64,000 nucleotides of DNA, taken from NCBI GenBank assembly GCA_947561715.1, contig OX387197.1:16117001-16181000 (forward strand), read 5' to 3'. The stretch comes from Ascidia mentula. Lineage: Eukaryota > Chordata > Ascidiacea > Phlebobranchia > Ascidiidae. This document shows positions 1 through 8,668 of this stretch, piece by piece. The notes beneath the pieces are model-generated. The model saw only the letters and a list, made by a program, of their open reading frames with translations. It did no database searches and was not told the origin of the DNA. Position numbers and translations under genes: made by a program. How positions within the stretch are numbered: position 1 is the first letter of the stretch; each line of letters opens with the position of its first letter.

Positions 1-38
1 GCTTGGGGCTCGAAAAAAACAGAGTCCAGCCTATCCCA

Positions 39-81
39 CCCAGTCTTAACTTCGGCCCTATCTCGCCCATTGTTAAGTGGG
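39..81 (+). other. Inverted repeat inside A monomer (potential hairpin)
   Basis: cccagtcttaac (39-50) can pair with gttaagtggg (72-81). Six pairs form between cttaac and gttaag and four between ccca and tggg, with a two-base gt bulge on the left arm and a 21-base loop. The arms are kept in nearly all A copies, though some variants hit them, for example cttaacatcgg beside the left arm, cccaccaag within it, and gttaagttgg in the right arm. Function is unknown; the arrangement may simply be fixed by homogenisation. Confidence 0.6.
66..81 (+). other. 16-bp imperfect palindrome shared by A and B
   Basis: cccattgttaagtggg occurs once per monomer of either type (66-81 in A, 113-128 in B). Pairing the ends gives ccca/tggg, then a T-G and a T-A pair around a gtta loop. 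It is the most conserved element common to both monomers besides the A-run head, so it would suit a protein-binding site if the satellite has one. I do not recognise it as a known binding motif. Confidence 0.5.
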
Positions 82-87
82 TCGCGA
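82..87. other. tcgcga palindrome at A-to-next junctions
   Basis: The end of A (tcg) and the next head (cga) form tcgcga, the recognition sequence of NruI. It occurs in most A monomers and is lost as tggcga in the gtggcg variant. Together with ctcgaa (a TaqI site) at B-to-A junctions it gives regular CpG sites that a methylation or digestion assay would report. This is a descriptive landmark, not a proposed regulatory site. Confidence 0.7.
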
Positions 88-137
88 AAAAAACAGAGTC
101 CAGCCTATGTCTCCCATTGTTAAGTGGGCTTGGGGCT
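85..137 (+). repeat. Type B monomer (53 bp), reference copy
   Basis: The short monomer has the same 24-bp head as A (85-108), then gtct or gtcg (109-112), the shared motif cccattgttaagtggg (113-128) and a 9-bp tail, cttggggct. Common variants are cctggggctag and cttggggctag at the tail/next-head boundary, gttgg in place of gtggg, gtgagc in place of gtgggc, and ccaatg in place of cctatg. A and B normally alternate strictly. Confidence 0.95.
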
Positions 138-465
138 CGAAAAAAACAGAGTCCAGCCTATCCCACCCAGTCTTAACTTCGGCCCTATCTCGCCCATTGT
201 TAAGTGGGTCGCGAAAAAAACAGAGTCCAGCCTATGTCTCCCATTGTTAAGTGGGCTTTGGGCTCGAAAAAAACAGAGTCCAGCCTATCCCACCCAGTCT
301 TAACTTCGGCCCTATCTAGCCCATTGTTAAGTGGGTCGCGAAAAAAACAGAGTCCAGCCTATGTCTCCCATTGTTAAGTGGGCTTTGGGCTCGAAAAAAA
401 CAGAGTCCAGCCTATCCCACCCAGTCTTAACTTCGGCCCTATCTAGCCCATTGTTAAGTGGGTCG

Positions 466-571
466 CGAAAAAAAAAGAGTCCAGCCTATGTCTCCCATTG
501 TTAAGTTGGCTTGGGGCTCGAAAAAAACAGAGTCCAGCCAATGTCTCCCATTGTTAAGTGGGCTTGGGGCT
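466..571 (+). repeat. B-B doublet (two 53-bp monomers in a row)
   Basis: Two B monomers (466-518 and 519-571) are adjacent with no A between them. The first ends in the gttggcttggggct variant and the second carries ccaatg in place of cctatg. The ccaatg change nearly always marks the second B of such a doublet through the window, so it works as a tag. Later doublets with a gtatgg tail occur near 9,750, 11,760, 18,140, 22,760, 23,450, 27,960, 31,755, 33,450, 35,150, 36,720, 42,930 and 44,500. From 39.5 kb on there is also a ccaatgtcg/ccaatgtct pair. Each doublet adds 53 bp to the local higher-order period. Confidence 0.85.
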
Positions 572-1281
572 CGAAAAAAACAGAGTCCAGCCTATCCCAC
601 CCAGTCTTTACTTCGGCCCTATCTAGCCCATTGTTAAGTGGGTGGCGAAAAAAACAGAGTTCAGCCTATGTCTCCCATTGTTAAGTGGGCTTGGGGCTAG
701 AAAAAAAACAGAGTCCAGCCTATCTCACCCAGTCTTAACTTCGGCCCTATCTCGCCCATTGTTAAGTGGGTCGCGAAAAAAACAGAGTCCAGCCTATGTC
801 TCCCATTGTTAAGTGGGCTTGGGGCTCGAAAAAAACAGAGTCCAGCCTATCCCACCCAGTCTTAACTTCGGCCCTATCTCGCCCATTGTTAAGTGGGTCG
901 CGAAACAAACAGAGTCCAGCCTATGTCGCCCATTGTTAAGTGGGCTTGGGGCTCGAAAAAAACGGAGTCCAGCCTATCCCACCCAGTCTTAACTTCGGCC
1001 CTATCTAGCCCATTGTTAAGTGGGTGGCGAAAAAAACAGAGTTCAGCCTATGTCTCCCATTGTTAAGTGGGCTTGGGGCTCGAAAAAAACAGAGTCCAGC
1101 CTATCCCACCCAGTCTTAACTTCGGCCCTATCTCGCCCATTGTTAAGTGGGTCGCGAAAAAAACAGAGTCCAGCCTATGTCGCCCATTGTTAAGTGGGCT
1201 TGGGGCTCGAAAAAAACAGAGTCCAGCCTATCCCACCCAGTCTTAACTTCGGCCCTATCTAGCCCATTGTTAAGTGGGTCG

Positions 1282-1348
1282 CGATAAAAACAGCCTATCC
1301 CACCCAGTCTTAACTTCGGCCCTACCTAGCCCATTGTTAAGTGGGTCG
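1282..1348 (+). repeat. Type A' monomer (67 bp), first of 41 copies located
   Basis: A' begins cgataaaaacagcctat: an A monomer with a 7-bp deletion in the head and an a-to-t change in the A-run. It follows a complete A directly, so it marks a break in the A-B alternation. Copies start at 1282, 3308, 5588, 7510, 11118, 14193, 17494, 19500, 20838, 21286, 21861, 25209, 27056, 28626, 31235, 32424, 34122, 35693, 38789, 40052, 41899, 43596, 47073, 48336, 48911, 49486, 51130, 51705, 53805, 55068, 55262, 56398, 56973, 57548, 59065, 59640, 60903, 61351, 61545, 62120 and 63563. Density is much higher in the last 17 kb than in the first 20 kb. Confidence 0.93.
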
Positions 1349-1647
1349 CGAAAAAAACAGAGTCCAGCCTATGTCGCCCATTGTTAAGTGGGCTTGGGGC
1401 TCGAAAAAAACAGAGTCCAGCCTATCCCACCCAGTCTTAACTTCGGCCCTATCTAGCCCATTGTTAAGTGGGTCGCGAAAAAAACAGAGTCCAGCCTATG
1501 TCTCCCATTGTTAAGTGGGCTTGGGGCTCGAAAAAAACAGAGTCCAGCCTATCCCACCCAGTCTTAACTTCGGCCCTATCTCGCCCATTGTTAAGTGGGT
1601 CGCGAAAAAAACAGAGTCCAGCCTATGTCTCCCATTGTTAAGTGGGC

Positions 1648-4600
1648 TTGGGGCTCGAAAAAAACAGAGTCCAGCCTATCCCACCCAGTCTTAACTTCGG
1701 CCCTATCTCGCCCATTGTTAAGTGGGTCGCGAAAAAAACAGAGTCCAGCCTATGTCTCCCATTGTTAAGTGGGCTTGGGGCTCGAAAAAAACAGAGTCCA
1801 GCCTATCCCACCCAGTCTTAACTTCGGCCCTATCTCGCCCATTGTTAAGTGGGTCGCGAAAAAAACAGAGTCCAGCCTATGTCTCCCATTGTTAAGTGGG
1901 CTTTGGGCTCGAAAAAAACAGAGTCCAGCCTATCCCACCCAGTCTTAACTTCGGCCCTATCTAGCCCATTGTTAAGTGGGTCGCGAAAAAAACAGAGTCC
2001 AGCCTATGTCTCCCATTGTTAAGTGGGCTTGGGGCTCGAAAAAAACAGAGTCCAGCCTATAACACCCAGTCTTAACTTCGGCCCTATTTCGCCCATTGTT
2101 AAGTGGGTCGCGAAAAAAACAGAGTCCAGCCTATGTCTCCCATTGTTAAGTGGGCTTGGGGCTCGAAAAAAACAGAGTCCAGCCTATAACACCCAGTCTT
2201 AACTTCGGCCCTATCTCGCCCATTGTTAAGTGGGTCGCGAAAAAAACAGAGTCCAGCCTATGTCTCCCATTGTTAAGTGGGCTTGGGGCTCGAAAAAAAC
2301 AGAGTCCAGCCTATCCCACCCAGTCTTAACTTCGGCCCTATCTAGCCCATTGTTAAGTGGGTCGCGAAAAAAACAGAGTCCAGCCTATGTCGCCCATTGT
2401 TAAGTGGGCTTGGGGCTCGAAAAAAACAGAGTCCAGCCTATCCCACCCAGTCTTAACTTCGGTCCTATCTCGCCCATTGTTAAGTGGGTCGCGAAAAAAA
2501 AAGAGTCCAGCCTATGTCTCCCATTGTTAAGTTGGCTTGGGGCTCGAAAAAAACAGAGTCCAGCCAATGTCTCCCATTGTTAAGTGGGCTTGGGGCTCGA
2601 AAAAAACAGAGTCCAGCCTATCCCACCCAGTCTTAACTTCGGCCCTATCTAGCCCATTGTTAAGTGGGTGGCGAAAAAAACAGAGTTCAGCCTATGTCTC
2701 CCATTGTTAAGTGGGCTTGGGGCTAGAAAAAAAACAGAGTCCAGCCTATCTCACCCAGTCTTAACTTCGGCCCTATCTCGCCCATTGTTAAGTGGGTCGC
2801 GAAAAAAACAGAGTCCAGCCTATGTCTCCCATTGTTAAGTGGGCTTGGGGCTCGAAAAAAACAGAGTCCAGCCTATCCCACCCAGTCTTAACTTCGGCCC
2901 TATCTCGCCCATTGTTAAGTGGGTCGCGAAACAAACAGAGTCCAGCCTATGTCGCCCATTGTTAAGTGGGCTTGGGGCTCGAAAAAAACGGAGTCCAGCC
3001 TATCCCACCCAGTCTTAACTTCGGCCCTATCTAGCCCATTGTTAAGTGGGTGGCGAAAAAAACAGAGTTCAGCCTATGTCTCCCATTGTTAAGTGGGCTT
3101 GGGGCTCGAAAAAAACAGAGTCCAGCCTATCCCACCCAGTCTTAACTTCGGCCCTATCTCGCCCATTGTTAAGTGGGTCGCGAAAAAAACAGAGTCCAGC
3201 CTATGTCGCCCATTGTTAAGTGGGCTTGGGGCTCGAAAAAAACAGAGTCCAGCCTATCCCACCCAGTCTTAACTTCGGCCCTATCTAGCCCATTGTTAAG
3301 TGGGTCGCGATAAAAACAGCCTATCCCACCCAGTCTTAACTTCGGCCCTACCTAGCCCATTGTTAAGTGGGTCGCGAAAAAAACAGAGTCCAGCCTATGT
3401 CGCCCATTGTTAAGTGGGCTTGGGGCTCGAAAAAAACAGAGTCCAGCCTATCCCACCCAGTCTTAACTTCGGCCCTATCTAGCCCATTGTTAAGTGGGTC
3501 GCGAAAAAAACAGAGTCCAGCCTATGTCTCCCATTGTTAAGTGGGCTTGGGGCTCGAAAAAAACAGAGTCCAGCCTATCCCACCCAGTCTTAACTTCGGC
3601 CCTATCTCGCCCATTGTTAAGTGGGTCGCGAAAAAAACAGAGTCCAGCCTATGTCTCCCATTGTTAAGTGAGCTTGGGGCTCGAAAAAAACAGAGTCCAG
3701 CCTATCCCACCCAGTCTTAACTTCGGCCCTATCTCGCCCATTGTTAAGTGGGTCGCGAAAAAAACAGAGTCCAGCCTATGTCTCCCATTGTTAAGTGGGC
3801 TTGGGGCTCAAAAAAAACAGAGTCCAGCCTATCCCACCCAGTCTTAACTTCGGCCCTATCTCGCCCATTGTTAAGTGGGTCGCGAAAAAAACAGAGTCCA
3901 GCCTATGTCTCCCATTGTTAAGTGGGCTTGGGGCTCGAAAAAAACAGAGTCCAGCCTATCCCACCCAGTCTTAACTTCGGCCCTATCTCGCCCATTGTTA
4001 AGTGGGTCGCGAAAAAAACAGAGTCCAGCCTATGTCTCCCATTGTTAAGTGGGCTTGGGGCTCGAAAAAAACAGAGTCCAGCCTATCCCACCCAGTCTTA
4101 ACTTCGGCCCTATCTCGCCCATTGTTAAGTGGGTCGCGAAAAAAACAGAGTCCAGCCTATGTCTCCCATTGTTAAGTGGGCTTTGGGCTCGAAAAAAACA
4201 GAGTCCAGCCTATCCCACCCAGTCTTAACTTCGGCCCTATCTAGCCCATTGTTAAGTGGGTCGCGAAAAAAACAGAGTCCAGCCTATGTCTCCCATTGTT
4301 AAGTGGGCTTGGGGCTCGAAAAAAACAGAGTCCAGCCTATAACACCCAGTCTTAACTTCGGCCCTATTTCGCCCATTGTTAAGTGGGTCGCGAAAAAAAC
4401 AGAGTCCAGCCTATGTCTCCCATTGTTAAGTGGGCTTGGGGCTCGAAAAAAACAGAGTCCAGCCTATAACACCCAGTCTTAACTTCGGCCCTATCTCGCC
4501 CATTGTTAAGTGGGTCGCGAAAAAAACAGAGTCCAGCCTATGTCTCCCATTGTTAAGTGGGCTTGGGGCTCGAAAAAAACAGAGTCCAGCCTATCCCACC

Positions 4601-6207
4601 CAGTCTTAACTTCGGTCCTATCTCGCCCATTGTTAAGTGGGTCGCGAAAAAAACAGAGTCCAGCCTATGTCGCCCATTGTTAAGTGGGCTTGGGGCTCGA
4701 AAAAAACAGAGTCCAGCCTATCCCACCCAGTCTTAACTTCGGTCCTATCTCGCCCATTGTTAAGTGGGTCGCGAAAAAAAAAGAGTCCAGCCTATGTCTC
4801 CCATTGTTAAGTTGGCTTGGGGCTCGAAAAAAACAGAGTCCAGCCAATGTCTCCCATTGTTAAGTGGGCTTGGGGCTCGAAAAAAACAGAGTCCAGCCTA
4901 TCCCACCCAGTCTTAACTTCGGCCCTATCTAGCCCATTGTTAAGTGGGTGGCGAAAAAAACAGAGTTCAGCCTATGTCTCCCATTGTTAAGTGGGCTTGG
5001 GGCTAGAAAAAAAACAGAGTCCAGCCTATCTCACCCAGTCTTAACTTCGGCCCTATCTCGCCCATTGTTAAGTGGGTCGCGAAAAAAACAGAGTCCAGCC
5101 TATGTCTCCCATTGTTAAGTGGGCTTGGGGCTCGAAAAAAACAGAGTCCAGCCTATCCCACCCAGTCTTAACTTCGGCCCTATCTCGCCCATTGTTAAGT
5201 GGGTCGCGAAACAAACAGAGTCCAGCCTATGTCGCCCATTGTTAAGTGGGCTTGGGGCTCGAAAAAAACGGAGTCCAGCCTATCCCACCCAGTCTTAACT
5301 TCGGCCCTATCTAGCCCATTGTTAAGTGGGTGGCGAAAAAAACAGAGTTCAGCCTATGTCTCCCATTGTTAAGTGGGCTTGGGGCTCGAAAAAAACAGAG
5401 TCCAGCCTATCCCACCCAGTCTTAACTTCGGCCCTATCTCGCCCATTGTTAAGTGGGTCGCGAAAAAAACAGAGTCCAGCCTATGTCGCCCATTGTTAAG
5501 TGGGCTTGGGGCTCGAAAAAAACAGAGTCCAGCCTATCCCACCCAGTCTTAACTTCGGCCCTATCTAGCCCATTGTTAAGTGGGTCGCGATAAAAACAGC
5601 CTATCCCACCCAGTCTTAACTTCGGCCCTACCTAGCCCATTGTTAAGTGGGTCGCGAAAAAAACAGAGTCCAGCCTATGTCGCCCATTGTTAAGTGGGCT
5701 TGGGGCTCGAAAAAAACAGAGTCCAGCCTATCCCACCCAGTCTTAACTTCGGCCCTATCTAGCCCATTGTTAAGTGGGTCGCGAAAAAAACAGAGTCCAG
5801 CCTATGTCTCCCATTGTTAAGTGGGCTTGGGGCTCGAAAAAAACAGAGTCCAGCCTATCCCACCCAGTCTTAACTTCGGCCCTATCTCGCCCATTGTTAA
5901 GTGGGTCGCGAAAAAAACAGAGTCCAGCCTATGTCTCCCATTGTTAAGTGAGCTTGGGGCTCGAAAAAAACAGAGTCCAGCCTATCCCACCCAGTCTTAA
6001 CTTCGGCCCTATCTCGCCCATTGTTAAGTGGGTCGCGAAAAAAACAGAGTCCAGCCTATGTCTCCCATTGTTAAGTGGGCTTGGGGCTCAAAAAAAACAG
6101 AGTCCAGCCTATCCCACCCAGTCTTAACTTCGGCCCTATCTCGCCCATTGTTAAGTGGGTCGCGAAAAAAACAGAGTCCAGCCTATGTCTCCCATTGTTA
6201 AGTGGGC
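1648..6207 (+). repeat. Two tandem copies of a 2,280-bp higher-order repeat
   Basis: Copies about 1648-3927 and 3928-6207. Matching markers at offset 2,280 are ctttgggctc (1901/4181), ctataacaccc (about 2059/4339), the altered head lacking cag after the A-run (gcg at 2491/4771), A' (3307/5587), gtgagc (about 3671/5951) and ggctcaaaa (about 3808/6088). A related copy to the left (465-1645) matches 2491-3671 at offset 2,026, which is 2,280 minus two 127-bp units. Confidence 0.85.
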
Positions 6208-8668
6208 TTTGGGCTCGAAAAAAACAGAGTCCAGCCTATCCCACCCAGTCTTAACTTCGGCCCTATCTAGCCCATTGTTAAGTGGGTCGCGAAAAAAACA
6301 AGAGTCCAGCCTATGTCTCCCATTGTTAAGTGGGCTTGGGGCTCGAAAAAAACAGAGTCCAGCCTATAACACCCAGTCTTAACTTCGGCCCTATTTCGCC
6401 CATTGTTAAGTGGGTCGCGAAAAAAACAGAGTCCAGCCTATGTCTCCCATTGTTAAGTGGGCTTGGGGCTCGAAAAAAACAGAGTCCAGCCTATCCCACC
6501 CAGTCTTAACTTCGGCCCTATCTCGCCCATTGTTAAGTGGGTCGCGAAAAAAAACAGAGTCCAGCCTATCCCACCCAGTCTTAACTTCGGCCCTATCTCG
6601 CCCATTGTTAAGTTGGTCGCGAAAAAAACAGAGTCCAGCCTATGTCTCCCATTGTTAAGTGGGCTTGGGGCTCGAAAAAAACAGAGTCCAGCCTATCCCA
6701 CCCAGTCTTAACTTCGGCCCTATCTCGCCCATTGTTAAGTTGGTCGCGAAAAAAACAGAGTCCAGCCAATGTCTCCCATTGTTAAGTGGGCTTGGGGCTC
6801 GAAAAAAACAGAGTCCAGCCTATCCCACCCAGTCTTAACTTCGGCCCTATCTAGCCCATTGTTAAGTGGGTGGCGAAAAAAACAGAGTTCAGCCTATGTC
6901 TCCCATTGTTAAGTGGGCTTGGGGCTAGAAAAAAAACAGAGTCCAGCCTATCTCACCCAGTCTTAACTTCGGCCCTATCTCGCCCATTGTTAAGTGGGTC
7001 GCGAAAAAAACAGAGTCCAGCCTATGTCTCCCATTGTTAAGTGGGCTTGGGGCTCGAAAAAAACAGAGTCCAGCCTATCCCACCCAGTCTTAACTTCGGC
7101 CCTATCTCGCCCATTGTTAAGTGGGTCGCGAAACAAACAGAGTCCAGCCTATGTCGCCCATTGTTAAGTGGGCTTGGGGCTCGAAAAAAACGGAGTCCAG
7201 CCTATCCCACCCAGTCTTAACTTCGGCCCTATCTAGCCCATTGTTAAGTGGGTGGCGAAAAAAACAGAGTTCAGCCTATGTCTCCCATTGTTAAGTGGGC
7301 TTGGGGCTCGAAAAAAACAGAGTCCAGCCTATCCCACCCAGTCTTAACTTCGGCCCTATCTCGCCCATTGTTAAGTGGGTCGCGAAAAAAACAGAGTCCA
7401 GCCTATGTCGCCCATTGTTAAGTGGGCTTGGGGCTCGAAAAAAACAGAGTCCAGCCTATCCCACCCAGTCTTAACTTCGGCCCTATCTAGCCCATTGTTA
7501 AGTGGGTCGCGATAAAAACAGCCTATCCCACCCAGTCTTAACTTCGGCCCTACCTAGCCCATTGTTAAGTGGGTCGCGAAAAAAACAGAGTCCAGCCTAT
7601 GTCGCCCATTGTTAAGTGGGCTTGGGGCTCGAAAAAAACAGAGTCCAGCCTATCCCACCCAGTCTTAACTTCGGCCCTATCTAGCCCATTGTTAAGTGGG
7701 TCGCGAAAAAAACAGAGTCCAGCCTATGTCTCCCATTGTTAAGTGGGCTTGGGGCTCGAAAAAAACAGAGTCCAGCCTATCCCACCCAGTCTTAACTTCG
7801 GCCCTATCTCGCCCATTGTTAAGTGGGTCGCGAAAAAAACAGAGTCCAGCCTATGTCTCCCATTGTTAAGTGAGCTTGGGGCTCGAAAAAAACAGAGTCC
7901 AGCCTATCCCACCCAGTCTTAACTTCGGCCCTATCTCGCCCATTGTTAAGTGGGTCGCGAAAAAAACAGAGTCCAGCCTATGTCTCCCATTGTTAAGTGG
8001 GCTTGGGGCTCAAAAAAAACAGAGTCCAGCCTATCCCACCCAGTCTTAACTTCGGCCCTATCTCGCCCATTGTTAAGTGGGTCGCGAAAAAAACAGAGTC
8101 CAGCCTATGTCTCCCATTGTTAAGTGGGCTTTGGGCTCGAAAAAAACAGAGTCCAGCCTATCCCACCCAGTCTTAACTTCGGCCCTATCTAGCCCATTGT
8201 TAAGTGGGTCGCGAAAAAAACAAGAGTCCAGCCTATGTCTCCCATTGTTAAGTGGGCTTGGGGCTCGAAAAAAACAGAGTCCAGCCTATAACACCCAGTC
8301 TTAACTTCGGCCCTATTTCGCCCATTGTTAAGTGGGTCGCGAAAAAAACAGAGTCCAGCCTATGTCTCCCATTGTTAAGTGGGCTTGGGGCTCGAAAAAA
8401 ACAGAGTCCAGCCTATCCCACCCAGTCTTAACTTCGGCCCTATCTCGCCCATTGTTAAGTGGGTCGCGAAAAAAAACAGAGTCCAGCCTATCCCACCCAG
8501 TCTTAACTTCGGCCCTATCTCGCCCATTGTTAAGTTGGTCGCGAAAAAAACAGAGTCCAGCCTATGTCTCCCATTGTTAAGTGGGCTTGGGGCTCGAAAA
8601 AAACAGAGTCCAGCCTATCCCACCCAGTCTTAACTTCGGCCCTATCTCGCCCATTGTTAAGTGGGTCG
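4825..8668 (+). repeat. Two tandem copies of a 1,922-bp segment
   Basis: Copies 4825-6746 and 6747-8668. Markers at offset 1,922 include A' (5587/7509), gtgagc (5951/7873), ggctcaaaa (about 6088/8010) and the A-A doublet (6471/8393). The join at 6,746/6,747 puts an A with a gttggtcgcg tail directly before the ccaatg-type B, which elsewhere follows another B. That is the expected scar of an unequal exchange. Confidence 0.8.
6471..6619 (+). repeat. A-A doublet (full-length long monomers in a row)
   Basis: A 74-bp A (6471-6544) is followed directly by a 75-bp A (6545-6619) with an eight-A run. The second has the gttggtcgcg tail variant. The same doublet occurs about 1,922 bp later (near 8,393-8,541) and again at about 15,076-15,224. 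It shows the A-A junction without the 7-bp deletion that defines A'. Confidence 0.85.

Larger units (their letters stand above)
11..84 (+). repeat. Type A monomer (74 bp), reference copy
   Basis: This is the first complete long monomer. In order it holds the 24-bp shared head (11-34, with an A7 run and ending gcctat), a 27-bp A-only middle (35-61, containing cccagtcttaacttcgg), a short ctcg linker (62-65), the shared 16-bp motif cccattgttaagtggg (66-81), and the tail tcg. The linker is polymorphic: ctcg in many copies, ctag in many others, and ttcg in a minority (for example near 2,090 and 4,370). The junction with the next monomer creates the palindrome tcgcga. The start is placed at the cg before the A-run so that A and B can be aligned from a common head. 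Confidence 0.95.

Noticed and set aside
82-97. Pol III terminator (T-run on the minus strand) implying a small RNA gene
   Set aside because: The T-run is just the complement of the A-run head in every monomer; no A/B box or tRNA-like fold accompanies it.
66-97. Rho-independent terminators (hairpin followed by a run of A/T)
   Set aside because: The palindrome before the A-run has an A-run, not a T-run, on its 3' side on the plus strand. On the minus strand the T-run precedes the dyad. There are no genes to terminate.
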